Shown one piece after another: positions 31,679-42,713 of a stretch of DNA of 64,000 nt. The stretch is from the NCBI GenBank assembly GCA_021927905.1, contig BLLK01000038.1, positions 124,001 to 188,000 of the forward strand. The letters are read 5' to 3'. The stretch's first letter is position 1; every line of letters begins with the position of its first letter. Origin of the DNA: Chaetoceros tenuissimus (lineage: Eukaryota > Bacillariophyta > Thalassiosirophyceae > Chaetocerotales > Chaetocerotaceae). Below the pieces are notes generated by a model, which did no database searches, was not told the origin of the DNA, and saw nothing but the letters and a program-made list of their open reading frames with translations. The position numbers were made by a program, and so were the translations under genes.

Positions 31679-33604
31679 CTAGCAGCATTTTCCAAAAAGC
31701 CAAGTGCAACCATTATCCTTGCAACTCCATTTCTCTGTAAGTGCACTACATACTATATCCACCTTATTTGACAATAGATCGACTCCATCGATTCCTAGTA
31801 CGTCTACGTCAACACCAGCATCAATATTTGCATCAACATAAGCATTCACATCAAGATCTACATCGAGAGCAGCATCAAGATCTGCGTCTACATCAAACAC
31901 ATTATGAGATGATACATCTGCAACGATATCAGCATTCACATCTGCGTCAACATCTACATCGACATCCAAATCTATTGCGGCATCTACATTTGCATCAACA
32001 ATCTCATTACCGTTGAGCAACTCTAGCTCAATATTGACAAGAGCTATAGGCTTTGTGGCACTCAAATCAATCTCAATAGGAGTAATGGTCAAGCTACGGC
32101 CTAGGCCAGCCCAGTTATCACAAGTGTATGCCTCTCCCTGCAAGAGATGAGCTTTCAAGTAACTCTGAGAATAATTCTCACCATTAAGACCAGCTTCTAC
32201 AACGATCAACTCATTCAAGGCCTCGATTGCTACACCATCAGCACCAATTCCATGATTAAACCCAATGAATTGATCAACTAGAGTACCAGTCTCGATCTTA
32301 AGAACAATCGGCAAAGTATTCACATCAGTATTGAGATCGGAAAGGTCAGCAGCAAGCTCCACGGTGACAGGTCCGTCGAGAGGATTGACAGTGATACTGT
32401 TAGACTTGAACCATCCCAGCTGCCAGTCTTTTGCAGGGTTGAAGCACAGTTCTTGATGATGAAATGGGTTACCCATGACATCACTGATATCAGTATCAAT
32501 AGCATTATCAAGTCCTCCACTTGAAGCAAGTCCGAGGTTATTTCCAATAGCTTGCATCAATACTCCGGTATGTTTGTAGTAATCAGCTTCGAAAACACTC
32601 AAATATCCATTCACATAGCTGTATGCCCCCCATCCACAGTCGAGGTAACAATCTTCAAGGAGATACATCACATGATCATATGGTCCTGGTAGAGATACTC
32701 CCAGCTTGGTGCTGACTGCAGTTGTGATAGCATTGCGAATAACAGAAGGTGCATTGCCTTGTAGTGATACGTCAATATCTACTTCCACCACTCCTTCAGC
32801 GGATGGAACTGAAGATGTCACAATATCTCCCGGAGCAACTGTGAACTGGTTGAGAGAGCAGGTATTGAGCTGATTCGCCAATGATAGCTTTTTGTCTACT
32901 GTAGAGAAGATCCCATCACTGATACCTGACAGAGAGTCGGATACGGATTTCCCGAGAGAGTCTTTCACCTTGACAACTAAGAGCTTCTTCTCTCCAATAG
33001 TACGAAGAGTGTTATCTACAGTGGATGCAATCTTTCCATCTACAGATGAAACGACACCACCCACAATATCAACGACATCATCAATGGCAGCCTCTACATC
33101 AAGATTCACTGGTAGATTGATGCAATCGCTGTATAGATTATCGACCTTGGTACTGATCCCATTGACAAGCTGGGTGACACCTGGAATAATCTTGCCAGCG
33201 TGAATCATAGCCTTGAGAGTTTCCATTTGAGCAGTTGTACCACGGATAGGTAGCGTCAAGCCAGATACTCCATTAGCATCAAGTGGATCTAGCAAGCATT
33301 CAATGATCTCAGTATTGTAATCCAAGAGAGCATCATTGTTACAGTTTCTTGCAGCTACCATGATTGTGCATTTATCAGTAGTTTGATGTACAATATCTTT
33401 GGTGGTTTCAACAAGAGTATCAGCAGTGTTTGCTACTTTGGTGATGAGGTTATTTTTGTTAAGTCCAAGGAGGGTACGGGGCTCATCCATAGATGCAGTT
33501 TCTGGATGGGTACGAGCACGACGAAGGTGACCTGCAGATACTTCATTGATAGATGCAGAAGAAAGCATGAGAGCAGCAGTAAGAATATGGTTACGGAAGT
33601 TCAT
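31679..33604 (-). CDS. Secreted gametolysin (M11)-like pseudoprotease, left copy
   Basis: This 641-residue protein has a signal peptide (LTAALMLSSASINEVSAG). The central region matches the peptidase M11/gametolysin family: YLLEDCYLDCGWGAYSYVNG, then GVLMQAIGNNLGLASSGG, the Met-turn-like DVMGNPF, and CFNPAKDWQLGW. M11 enzymes are zinc proteases that digest cell-wall glycoproteins and use HExxHxxGxxH. Here that site reads QAIGNNLGLAS (residues 351-361), so all three His ligands and the catalytic Glu are gone and proteolysis is not expected. The C-terminus has an alternating Asp/Val tract (about residues 535-605) and a small Cys-rich end (CTWLFGKCC). The right copy at 43246 differs at about 22 of 641 residues by eye. 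Confidence 0.85.
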   Translation of the reverse strand: MNFRNHILTAALMLSSASINEVSAGHLRRARTHPETASMDEPRTLLGLNKNNLITKVANTADTLVETTKDIVHQTTDKCTIMVAARNCNNDALLDYNTEIIECLLDPLDANGVSGLTLPIRGTTAQMETLKAMIHAGKIIPGVTQLVNGISTKVDNLYSDCINLPVNLDVEAAIDDVVDIVGGVVSSVDGKIASTVDNTLRTIGEKKLLVVKVKDSLGKSVSDSLSGISDGIFSTVDKKLSLANQLNTCSLNQFTVAPGDIVTSSVPSAEGVVEVDIDVSLQGNAPSVIRNAITTAVSTKLGVSLPGPYDHVMYLLEDCYLDCGWGAYSYVNGYLSVFEADYYKHTGVLMQAIGNNLGLASSGGLDNAIDTDISDVMGNPFHHQELCFNPAKDWQLGWFKSNSITVNPLDGPVTVELAADLSDLNTDVNTLPIVLKIETGTLVDQFIGFNHGIGADGVAIEALNELIVVEAGLNGENYSQSYLKAHLLQGEAYTCDNWAGLGRSLTITPIEIDLSATKPIALVNIELELLNGNEIVDANVDAAIDLDVDVDVDADVNADIVADVSSHNVFDVDADLDAALDVDLDVNAYVDANIDAGVDVDVLGIDGVDLLSNKVDIVCSALTEKWSCKDNGCTWLFGKCC

Positions 33605-34126
33605 TGTTTGATGTTTGTGTTTTGTTCTGTTATCAGAAGAGAGTAGGTTTGCTTTTTGTGCTTTTTGTTTTTATGAGCAGAAAGTGTTTTGATGTCTTGT
33701 GAGGGGATGGAGAAGACGAGATTTTTTTCATATTTTTAGAAAAAAGAAGACGGAAGGCAGCCGACAGAAGGCATGAAGATAACAAGAATCATAGTACGAC
33801 ATATGATCGGTGATTTGAGGAAGACGGCAATCGTTTCAGGATGCATAGTCACGGGTCATAGAGAATGTTTGTACGACTTCCCTATTGCATCATCTTAGTA
33901 TGAGTATATACGTACATAGGTGTGCATAATTATTTGCCTTCAAGCTTCAACTTTTAAAAACAATGATGGCTCAACAGAGTATAAATGTTGTAAATAAAGA
34001 GATTGTTATCCAGTTGTTTTTTTATCGTATTGTTCTACTAGTCTATTTGAATATACTTTTACAATTTATTACAATTGTTTCCCATCATTACTTACTTCCA
34101 AGGGTAGTAAAATCAATAGTATACCT
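33605..34126. other. Spacer between acyl-CoA synthetase and gametolysin-like gene (left arm)
   Basis: This is 522 bp holding the synthetase 3' end and the promoter of the gametolysin-like gene. It is conserved with 42714-43245 in the other arm apart from small indels, so both gametolysin-like copies probably share regulation. Confidence 0.6.
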
Positions 34127-36264
34127 TTAAGCATACATTGCTTCAATCTCCTTGGAGTACTTATCAGCTGCAACACTTCTCTTCAACTTCAAGGTTGGAG
34201 TCAACTCTCCACCAGGTTCAGTGAAGTCGGTTGACAACAAAGTCCACTTCCCAATCTTTTGAGCACGAGATGCTGCCTTACCATTAGCCCCTGCAACTCC
34301 ATCATTGATGTACTTTTGCCACTTCTCACAATCTTTTGCCTCGTCAGTGGTAGTTGCGTTGGATCCAATCTCCTTTGATGTATCCAATGCATGGCCTGTA
34401 AGCTTGTTACTTGGTACTCCAGTCTCTGTGTCGATCTCCACCTGTAGACAAACCAACATTGTCAAAAACTTGCGCTTGTCTCCAATGACCATGCAGTTGG
34501 ATACAGCAGGCATTGCTGCCTTCATTTGTTCTTCAATGAGTACTGGTGGAATGTTTTCTCCACCAGCAGTGATGATGAGCTCCTTGATTCTACCTGTGAT
34601 ATGAATAAAGCCTGTTCCTGGCTTTCCGTCCTGAAGATTCTCATCGATAGTTACTACATCACCACTGTGTAGGTATCCTTCTGGGTCAACAGTCTCTTGA
34701 GTCTTGTCTTCCATTTTCATGTATCCAGCGAAGATATGACGTCCAGAGTAGATGAGTTCTCCATTGTTTGGATCAAGTTTTGTATCAGTTCCTGGTAGAG
34801 GACGTCCTACACTTCCAATCATCCATGCATCAGGAGCGTTGGTAGCGTGTGGTCCAGAGCACTCGGATTGTCCAAATAATTCAAGAATAGGGATATCAAT
34901 AGAAGCAAAGTATTCAAGGATCTTGACTTCAATAGGAGCAGCAGAGACATAACAGGCGAAACACTGGAAAAAGAAGATGAGAAATATTTCACAGGAAAGT
35001 CAGAAAATCGAGAAAAGAAATTAAACTTACTCTGTCAAGTCCCAATGCAAGTCTAACTTTTCCAAGTAACTTTCTTGCCAAACCATGCATAGCAGGTTTT
35101 TTTTTATCTCCTCCAAATTGATGAGATGTCCAGTACTTGGAAGATTTTTTCTTGGCCCACATAGAGATTTTCTTTTTCAATCCTTTTGAGGATTTGGCTA
35201 CTTCTTGCATCTTATCATAGATCTTCTCCCATACACGCGGTACACCGAAAAATACAGTTGGTCGTACTTCCTTCAATGTTGCTCCCAAACTACCGCGCAA
35301 TGCATCTGGTTGTGCAAACCAAACCTGAGTACCAGTTGCCATAGGACAATGCAAGTCCAGCATTTGTGCTGCAATATGTGATAATGGCAAATACGAAATC
35401 ATATGATCATCATTGTCCAATTCACGTGCCATAGTCGACAACTGAGCTGTTGCAGTCCATGTAATGTTGTCGTGTGTGATCATTACCGCCTTTGGTGGTC
35501 CAGTGGTTCCAGAAGTATAAATCAAAGTGGTGACTTCGTTCGCTTTTTGAGCATCTCCACGAGCCTTGAGCTCATCGTCACTTACAGACTCTCCAAGCTT
35601 CAAGAAATCAGCAAATGTGTATACTGGGACTGAGAGTTTGCTTGATACATCCTCAGGAACAGAGTCTGGTCCATATATGACAATAGCCTTGAGCATGGAC
35701 AAGTCCTTTGCAATCGAATAATACTTCTCAAGCTGCTTGACACCTTCTACAACAACAACCTTTGCTTCTGAGTGATCGGAAATGTATTTACAAGCATCAG
35801 GACCATTGGTAGCATAGATACCAGCCGCAATACCACCCGCCATGATAGCTCCGAAGTTGGAGAAATGCCACTCTGGAGCATTGAAGCCAATGATGTTGAT
35901 AATGTCAGACTTCTCAAAGCCTAGAGAGATGAGGGACTTGGCGAATGAATCTACATTGTCTCTGTATTCCTTCCATGTCCAGTGAGACCATGGTGTATCA
36001 GCTGCTGATACTCCCTAGAGATATGTCAAGAAGTGAGTGAAATGAGTATATGGTAAAGAAAGAAATGTAGTCTATTGACGAGAAGGTACTTACCTCTTTG
36101 AGTACTTTTTGGTGGAGTGCAGGTTTATCGCCAAACTTAGCAACAACTTTGTCAAATTGCTGAATGATGGTGATTGGTTCCTCAGCAGCGAGTCCGTCGC
36201 CCACGCGGAGCCTTACTGGCTGAGCTTTATCTGCAGTTGCATATGGTAGTGATGATGAGTCCAT
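34127..36264 (-). CDS. Long-chain acyl-CoA synthetase, left copy (three exons)
   Basis: Exons 36264-36094, 36014-35031 and 34963-34127 (introns 79 and 67 bp, both phase 0) give 663 aa. The enzyme activates long fatty acids to acyl-CoA through an acyl-AMP intermediate. The ATP-binding loop is TLIYTSGTTGPPKAVMITHD. GQSECSGPHATN, GYLHSGDVVTIDEN and ITGRIKELIITAGGENI are the later AMP-binding and fatty-acyl-CoA-synthetase signatures. There is no obvious targeting peptide (MDSSSLPYATADKA). Compared with the right copy, only about six residues differ outside one cassette, but the segment before ALGLD (35031-35199) is almost unrelated and the second intron is unique to this copy. Confidence 0.93.
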
Positions 36265-36562
36265 GTTTTGTTTTTATGATTACTGAGATGTGGATGATTT
36301 TTTGATGTTAGTGTTCTGATTCTGTCTTGTTGTTTGTAGACAGGCATCATCACGAACAAGAAGCTTCAACTTTGGATCTTCATCGATCTTGGATCTTCTT
36401 TTTTTCTTGACTTTTCGCGCCATTTTCAATTCAAAATAAAGCTAAATTCGTGATTTCGATTTATGGTGGTAGGTCTAGTTGTAATTATGTGATGGAAATT
36501 GTTTCTTTTTAATCTGTATGATTTACCTTATGTTATGTTTTTATATTATTTTTATGACCGTA
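36265..36562. other. Inner edge of left arm and spacer
   Basis: Homology with the right arm stops about 15-20 bp upstream of the synthetase ATG. The two synthetase copies therefore have unrelated upstream sequence and probably different promoters. Confidence 0.6.
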
Positions 36563-38161
36563 CTAATTACTTCCAAGTTTACTGACAATTGTTCCATCTA
36601 TTCTGCTAGAAAACTTTTTACTTTCGTCATAGGATCCAACCTGCCACTGTACTAAAAAGTCCATGTCTCTAGGATTAATTTCGTTTCTTGCCATACGGAA
36701 AGAACCCTTCATTACTTCATTTTCTGAAAGAACTGGTACCACATCATTAGCGTCAAACCATAAGGTTGTTTGCTTCCAGTGTGTAGATTTCGTTTGGCAA
36801 CCAGTACTAAAAGAGATCGGCGTGCTGCCACAAATGTCGAAGTCGATATCAAAAGAAATTACAAGCTTGTCTACTTGATAACCATTCGAAGTCTTTGCCG
36901 GAGCATCAATTTTTGGCTTAAGTTCGAAAGTAACTTCAAAGTCCAAATCCTTGTCACAACATGTGTTCAAATCATGTACGACGATTTCATCTCTGTTTGT
37001 CACAATACTATCTGCATCAACAATTTCAACCTCAGCGTCCTTACGGAGTTCCTTGATCACACGATCTTTCATTACATTCATGTTGAATCCATATACGTCC
37101 GACCAGTACTCTAGTCTATTGTCTCTAGCTCCTTCCAGGTAGACAATTGATCTATTTGGCCACATAGTCCCAGTTTTTTTCATCAACCTATCTCTTGCAA
37201 CCATAACAGATGGCAACATAGTTTCGAAAAACAATGCATATCCCATCCATTCACTAATAACTACATCTACCTGCTCCCCTGCTTCCAATGGAAGCTTGTC
37301 TGGTAATTTGTCTTCAATCAAATCTTCAATCTTTCCATGACAGACATGAATAACATCCTGATATCCATTCGACTGCACAATTTGAGTTGCTTCTTTATAC
37401 ATATCGCTAGCATCAATAGCAATCACCTTCTTTGCACCTGCCTTTGCAGCAAATAAACTTAGAATACCAGTTCCACAACCAATGTCCATTACAACTTTAT
37501 CTTTGAAAAGGTGAGGGTTGCCAAGAATTGCATTCTGATATGCTTCTGTGCGAATAGTATCTTGTAACATGGTTTCGTGTATTGAACTATGTGAATAGGA
37601 AGTGAAGTAATAAGTGTCATTATCAGGACCTTGCTTCTTTTCTTTTTCAGAATCATCTTCTTCACTCATCAGTTTCGCCATATGCAAAGAAGCTTTATGC
37701 AATTTATCTTCCAATGCTTGAATCTTCATTTGAAGCTCATTTGTGTCTTGAGCTTTATTTGCTTCATTTTCTATAACAGAATCCATATGTGAATCCTTCA
37801 TATCTTCCAAATCATCAATGTACATTAAAAATGCATCATCTTCCAACACAGGACGGAAATACCGTTCATCACCGTCCTTTTTGATGAGAAACGATTTCAA
37901 TGCGTCAAGGTCAAAATCTGAATTTTGTTGAACATAAGTGCGACATTTATTGATAACCACAATAGTATCTTCAAAGAAATCTTCATTGTTTGCAGCAGGA
38001 AGTTGGTCAATCAGATTGAATCCATTTGATTCATCGTGAGTTAGAGCATCTCGAAGCGACGTGAAAGCTTTTGTAGGCGCTGTGATGGGGAAGTAATTGA
38101 TGACCTCATTTTCGTTGATCATTTCATCCTCAGATGCAGATTCATAGTCTACGCCATTCAT
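36563..38161 (-). CDS. PRMT3: Protein arginine N-methyltransferase 3 (PRMT3-like)
   Basis: This 532-residue type I arginine methyltransferase would dimethylate arginines in targets such as ribosomal protein uS5 (the known PRMT3 substrate). The SAM site is MDIGCGTGILSLFAAKAGAK (about residues 224-243). The double-E loop is SEWMGYALFFE (about 300-310), and THWKQTTLW (about 458-466) is the THW loop. The N-terminal portion aligns with PRMT3 rather than other PRMTs (RYFRPVLEDDAFLMYIDD). The zinc-finger region seems reduced to TKAFTSLRDALTHDESNGF, with the usual Cys pair absent. Intronless. It lies in the unique spacer between the inverted arms, divergent from DRE2. Confidence 0.93.
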   Translation of the reverse strand: MNGVDYESASEDEMINENEVINYFPITAPTKAFTSLRDALTHDESNGFNLIDQLPAANNEDFFEDTIVVINKCRTYVQQNSDFDLDALKSFLIKKDGDERYFRPVLEDDAFLMYIDDLEDMKDSHMDSVIENEANKAQDTNELQMKIQALEDKLHKASLHMAKLMSEEDDSEKEKKQGPDNDTYYFTSYSHSSIHETMLQDTIRTEAYQNAILGNPHLFKDKVVMDIGCGTGILSLFAAKAGAKKVIAIDASDMYKEATQIVQSNGYQDVIHVCHGKIEDLIEDKLPDKLPLEAGEQVDVVISEWMGYALFFETMLPSVMVARDRLMKKTGTMWPNRSIVYLEGARDNRLEYWSDVYGFNMNVMKDRVIKELRKDAEVEIVDADSIVTNRDEIVVHDLNTCCDKDLDFEVTFELKPKIDAPAKTSNGYQVDKLVISFDIDFDICGSTPISFSTGCQTKSTHWKQTTLWFDANDVVPVLSENEVMKGSFRMARNEINPRDMDFLVQWQVGSYDESKKFSSRIDGTIVSKLGSN

Positions 38162-38571
38162 ATTTGATGTAATGTGAGATTTGAGGAGTTATTGTAATGT
38201 GTGAATGGATGAAGTAAACGTAATCTATCAAATAATAGAGGATACCGTCGTATCTACTAGTAAGGAATGAAAATGAAAATGTGAGAGGGATAGCTCGAAC
38301 TTTGGTTGGCTCTCATTGAGTCCCGGTAGATGAAAGAAGGAAAAAGAACACTCTTTTCTCCTTTTTCTCCAAAGCACTGATGAAGTGATGAAGTGTTCTA
38401 TTTCAATTCAATAAAATACGAGTACATTCATGCATTGTTCTTGATAGTAATCATAACCTTGGTAGTAGCATTCGGATTAACAAAGCAGTGAGCAATATTA
38501 GAATATCTTTATCCAAGGAGAATTGAAACTGGTATATTGAGTTCTGTAAACGAGAAAAAAATCAAAGAGTC
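38162..38571. other. Bidirectional promoter region (PRMT3/DRE2)
   Basis: These 410 bp separate two divergent starts. They are AT-rich and no motif is recognised. Confidence 0.45.
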
Positions 38572-39321
38572 ATGTCAGCATCCATCAAAGTCACGGCCAC
38601 CCCTTCTAATTCTAATGAGATCTCCAACTTATCTCCAAGTTCTTTAGCCAAGCTATCCCTTGCACCTGCATCTTATACACAATTAACCCTTACTATTGAA
38701 GACTTGAATACCTTTGATACACTTTCATTGGCTTCTATTAGCAGCCTTTTGAGAAAAGATGTAGAATCTAATGTGCACTTGCGAGTCAATCCCGAACAAA
38801 ATGCATCCAATCTTCACACCGCAATTTTGCTTGCAGGGCTCACAGCACAATCGGAGCGGATGGATGATTCTACCGGACAGAAATATCGAATCATTACTAC
38901 ATCTTATAAGCCTCCAACTATGAATACAGCTGCGAAAATCAATCTCCCAAAAGGAGTCAATGATGTTGTAAAAATTAATATTGATTTAGACGATGACATG
39001 GTAGATGAAGATGATTTATTGAATGACGCAGGAGGATTGAATGCCCCACCTGAGGTAGATATGGAGGCTAGAGCAAAGAGTGACTGTGATGGAAGAAAAC
39101 CATGTGACGATTGCACTTGTGGACGAAGGGAGGAATGGGAAGCAGAGCAGAATGGTGAAGAGAAACAGCCTGAGAGAAAGGTTATTAAGGATTTCAAGAG
39201 TAACTGTGGAAATTGTGCCAAAGGTGATGCATTTCGCTGTGCTGGATGTCCATTTCTTGGGAAGCCTGCCTTTAAGGAGGGTGAAGAGCATTTGGTTCTT
39301 GATTTGACTGATGATTTATAG
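38572..39321 (+). CDS. DRE2: Anamorsin/DRE2, cytosolic Fe-S assembly electron carrier
   Basis: This 249-residue protein matches the CIAPIN1 family, which passes electrons from TAH18/NDOR1 to the cytosolic iron-sulfur assembly machinery. The C-terminal cysteine motifs are complete: C172, C178, C181 and C183 ([12 protein letters not shown]) for the [2Fe-2S] site, and the twin CX2C set C212/C215 and C223/C226 (CGNC...CAGC) followed by PFLGKPAF. The first spacing (C-x5-C) is shorter than the common C-x8-C. The N-terminal domain is short and diverged. Intronless. Confidence 0.95.
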   Translation: MSASIKVTATPSNSNEISNLSPSSLAKLSLAPASYTQLTLTIEDLNTFDTLSLASISSLLRKDVESNVHLRVNPEQNASNLHTAILLAGLTAQSERMDDSTGQKYRIITTSYKPPTMNTAAKINLPKGVNDVVKINIDLDDDMVDEDDLLNDAGGLNAPPEVDMEARAKSDCDGRKPCDDCTCGRREEWEAEQNGEEKQPERKVIKDFKSNCGNCAKGDAFRCAGCPFLGKPAFKEGEEHLVLDLTDDL

Positions 39322-39705
39322 ATTTGTCAATAGGCTTAAATAAAATCATGTCGTAATTAAATATTGCTCGTCTACGAGTACTCAATTTTTATTCCATCAT
39401 GTTTTGAAAAGGTGCTTGCACAATATCACTATCATGATATTTCATGAAGTCAATCAATTAGTGAGATAAAAGGGTCAGTAAATGCATTCAATCACATCGA
39501 TGGAGAGAAATGCTAGACACGAAGTACGAAGTGAATGATTTGATAGCCTTTTACTAATTTTAAAAAATGTGTATTTTCAATATTACTTTGCCTTGTATTG
39601 GTATCTCTAGCACTACCTTTTTCCATTATGTCAAAAGAAGAGGCAAATCTTATGATTTGCATGTCAAGTTTTCGATAACGTCAAGCTTGGAATGGTATGC
39701 ACATT
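39322..39705. other. Convergent 3' spacer
   Basis: This is 384 bp between the ends of DRE2 and the Cys-rich gene, AT-rich, with nothing recognised. Confidence 0.4.
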
Positions 39706-40233
39706 TTAATCTTCATGCTCTTCCGGCAATTTTGACTTTCGCAATCCTTGAACCTTTGAAATACACTTATTACATCCAAGACAATTATCCCATTTACATT
39801 TCAACTCCCAATCGCTAACTTCATGATGGAAACAAAACTCTGAGCATTTAAGATCATCTTCACTATCATCAGAAGAAAATTTACATTCCACACAGTCATT
39901 ACACTGATACCAAGCGCATTTACCATCAAAATCAGAGCCTATCCATGGTTTATGATTGTTATAACACCATTTTTCACATCTCGGAATCACAGATTGCTTG
40001 TCGTTTTTATCTGAGTTTTCTTTTTGAATAGTCACATCTGTGTCATCTCTGTCATCTGTGTCTTTGTTTCTAATAATGGTAATCATTTGTTGGCTCTTCT
40101 TGCTCTGCAATATACGTTCTGATGAATCAAGTCTCCCTCGTAAAGATGAAGCTTGAATTGTTGTTGGCATTTGTAGTAGAATAGCAATGTTGAGGAACAC
40201 AACAAAAGGTACTACTGATTTTAGTGATTTCAT
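39706..40233 (-). CDS. Small secreted protein with two cysteine/tryptophan modules
   Basis: This 175-residue intronless protein has a signal peptide (VVPFVVFLNIAILLQMPTTIQAS). A charged spacer with several DD pairs follows. Two copies of the same module then occur: CEKWCYNNHKPW...GKCAWYQCNDCVEC and CSEFCFHHEVSDW...LKCKWDNCLGCNKC. The pattern is C-x3-C-x(10-13)-C-x-W-x2-C-x2-C-x2-C. The even number of regularly spaced cysteines suggests a disulfide-knit extracellular domain. I do not recognise the family. It sits in the unique spacer next to the right arm. Confidence 0.75.
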   Translation of the reverse strand: MKSLKSVVPFVVFLNIAILLQMPTTIQASSLRGRLDSSERILQSKKSQQMITIIRNKDTDDRDDTDVTIQKENSDKNDKQSVIPRCEKWCYNNHKPWIGSDFDGKCAWYQCNDCVECKFSSDDSEDDLKCSEFCFHHEVSDWELKCKWDNCLGCNKCISKVQGLRKSKLPEEHED

Positions 40234-40606
40234 CTTCTGTTGTTTTTATGTTTTAGGAAACTTTTAACAGTGAACTTCCCCCTAATTCTTACGGATTTCT
40301 CTGATTTTACCTTGAAAAATATATTGCTAAATGTGGAAATATAGAAGATAACATACTGCGTAATGTTCCTCAATTTTAAAAATTTGTTTCCCTTTTCTCG
40401 TTTTCATTTTTGCTGATGAACATTTTTGAATTCCAAACACGACTGAGCAGAATTGACAGTATAAGAACAGATTTGCAACGATCCGGTAATCAATGATGAT
40501 CTCATGCATATCTTTTTGGGAAAAAGAACACACAAGAACAAACTTCAACCAAAACAAGAAAAGATACTTGATTGCAAATTAATCATTTGATTCATAAAAA
40601 CAAAAC
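40234..40606. other. Divergent spacer upstream of right acyl-CoA synthetase
   Basis: This is 373 bp. Only the last ~18 bp (ttcataaaaacaaaac) are shared with the left arm. The remainder is unique AT-rich sequence and would be the promoter of the right synthetase copy and of the Cys-rich gene. Confidence 0.5.
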
Positions 40607-42713
40607 ATGGACTCATCATCACTACCATATGCAACTGCAGATAAAGCTCAGCCAGTAAGGCTCCGCATGGGCGACGGACTCGCAGCTGAGGAACCAATCA
40701 CCATCATTCAACAATTTGACAAAGTTGTTGCCAAGTTTGGCGATAAACCTGCACTCCACCAAAAAGTACTCAAAGAGGTAAGTACCTTCTCGTCAATAGA
40801 CTACATTTCTTTCTTTACCATATACTCATTTCACTCACTTCTTGACATATCTCTAGGGAGTATCAGCAGCTGATACACCATGGTCTCACTGGACATGGAA
40901 GGAATACAGAGACAATGTAGATTCATTCGCCAAGTCTCTCATCTCTCTAGGCTTTGAGAAGTCTGACATTATCAACATCATTGGCTTCAATGCTCCAGAG
41001 TGGCATTTCTCCAACTTCGGAGCTATCATGGCGGGTGGTATTGCTGCTGGTATCTATGCTACCAATGGTCCTGATGCTTGTAAATACATTTCCGATCATT
41101 CAGAAGCAAAGGTTGTTGTTGTAGAAGGTGTCAAGCAGCTTGAGAAGTATTATTCTATTGCAAAGGACTTGTCCATGCTCAAGGCTATTGTCATGTATGG
41201 ACCAGACTCTGTTCCTGAGGATGTATCAAGCAAACTCTCAGTCCCAGTATACACATTTGCTGATTTCTTGAAGCTTGGAGAGTCTGTAAGTGACGATGAG
41301 CTCAAGGCTCGTGGAGATGCTCAAAAAGCGAACGAAGTAACTACTTTGATTTATACTTCTGGAACTACTGGACCACCAAAGGCGGTAATGATCACACACG
41401 ACAACATTACATGGACTGCAACAGCTCAGTTGTCAACTATGGCACGTGAATTGGACAATGATGATCATATGATTTCGTATTTGCCATTATCACATATTGC
41501 AGCGCAAATGCTGGACTTGCATTGTCCGATGGCGACTGGTACTCAGGTTTGGTTTGCACAGCCAGATGCATTGCGCGGGAGTTTGGGAGCAACATTGAAG
41601 GAAGTACGACCAACTGTATTTTTCGGTGTACCGCGTGTATGGGAGAAGATTTATGATAAGATGCAGGAAGTAGCCAAATCCACAACTGGTTTGAAAAAGG
41701 TTATTTCAACCTGGGCAAAAGGAGAAGCAACTCAACATTGGAATTCTAGACAGTTTGGAAATTCATCTGATAATTCAAAGCCACTTGCCTGTGGTGTAGG
41801 TGAACCAGATTCGTGGTTCTATCCAGTTGCACAGATTCTACTAAAGAAAGTTCGTCAAGCTCTTGGGCTTGATAGATGTTTTGCCTGTTATGTCTCTGCT
41901 GCTCCTATTGAAGTCAAGATCCTTGAATACTTTGCTTCTATTGATATCCCTATTCTTGAATTATTTGGACAATCCGAGTGCTCTGGACCACACGCTACCA
42001 ACGCTCCTGATGCATGGATGATTGGAAGTGTAGGACGTCCTCTACCAGGAACTGATACAAAACTTGATCCAAACAATGGAGAACTCATCTACTCTGGACG
42101 TCATATCTTCGCGGGGTACATGAAAATGGAAGACAAGACTCAAGAGACTGTTGACCCAGAAGGATACCTACACAGTGGTGATGTAGTAACTATCGATGAG
42201 AATCTTCAGGACGGAAAGCCAGGAACAGGCTTTATTCATATCACAGGTAGAATCAAGGAGCTCATCATTACTGCTGGTGGAGAAAACATTCCACCAGTAC
42301 TCATTGAAGAACAAATGAAGGCGGCAATGCCTGCTGTATCCAACTGCATGGTCATTGGAGACAAGCGCAAGTTTTTGACGATGTTGATTTGTCTACAGGT
42401 GGAGATTGACGCAGAGACTGGAGTACCAAGTAACAAGCTTACAGGCCACGCACTGGATACATCAAAGGAGATTGGATCCAACGCAACTACCACTGACGAG
42501 GCAAAAGATTGTGAGAAGTGGCAAAAGTACATCAATGATGGAGTTGCAGTGGCTAATGGTAAGGCAACATCTCGTGCTCAAAAGATTGGGAAGTGGACTT
42601 TGTTGTCAACCGACTTCACTGAACCTGGTGGAGAGTTGACCCCAACCTTGAAGTTGAAGAGAAGTGTTGCAGCTGATAAGTACTCCAAGGAGATTGAGGC
42701 GATGTATGCTTAA
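40607..42713 (+). CDS. Long-chain acyl-CoA synthetase, right copy (two exons)
   Basis: Exons 40607-40777 and 40857-42713 (79-bp phase-0 intron shared with the left copy) give 675 aa. Activation motifs are identical to the left copy: TSGTTGPPKAVMITHD, GQSECSGPHATN, HSGDVVTIDEN and GRIKELIITAGGENI. It differs mainly in residues about 333-398 (41681-41880). That segment has a unique 12-residue insertion with GVGEPDSWFYPVAQ and an unrelated preceding stretch. It has no second intron: GLDRCFACYV is read continuously. Both copies look functional. The different cassette could change substrate preference or partner binding, but that is inference. Confidence 0.94.

Larger units (their letters stand above)
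31440..36283. repeat. Left arm of a 4.8-kb inverted duplication
   Basis: This arm covers the 3' end of the aminotransferase, the gametolysin-like gene and the acyl-CoA synthetase, including its first ~15 bp upstream of the ATG (tcataaaaacaaaac). It is matched in reverse orientation by 40589-45400. The inner edges are sharp, just upstream of the acyl-CoA synthetase starts. Coding parts are nearly identical. The intergenic sequence between the two genes is also strongly conserved, while the outer 3' flank is more diverged. Confidence 0.95.
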
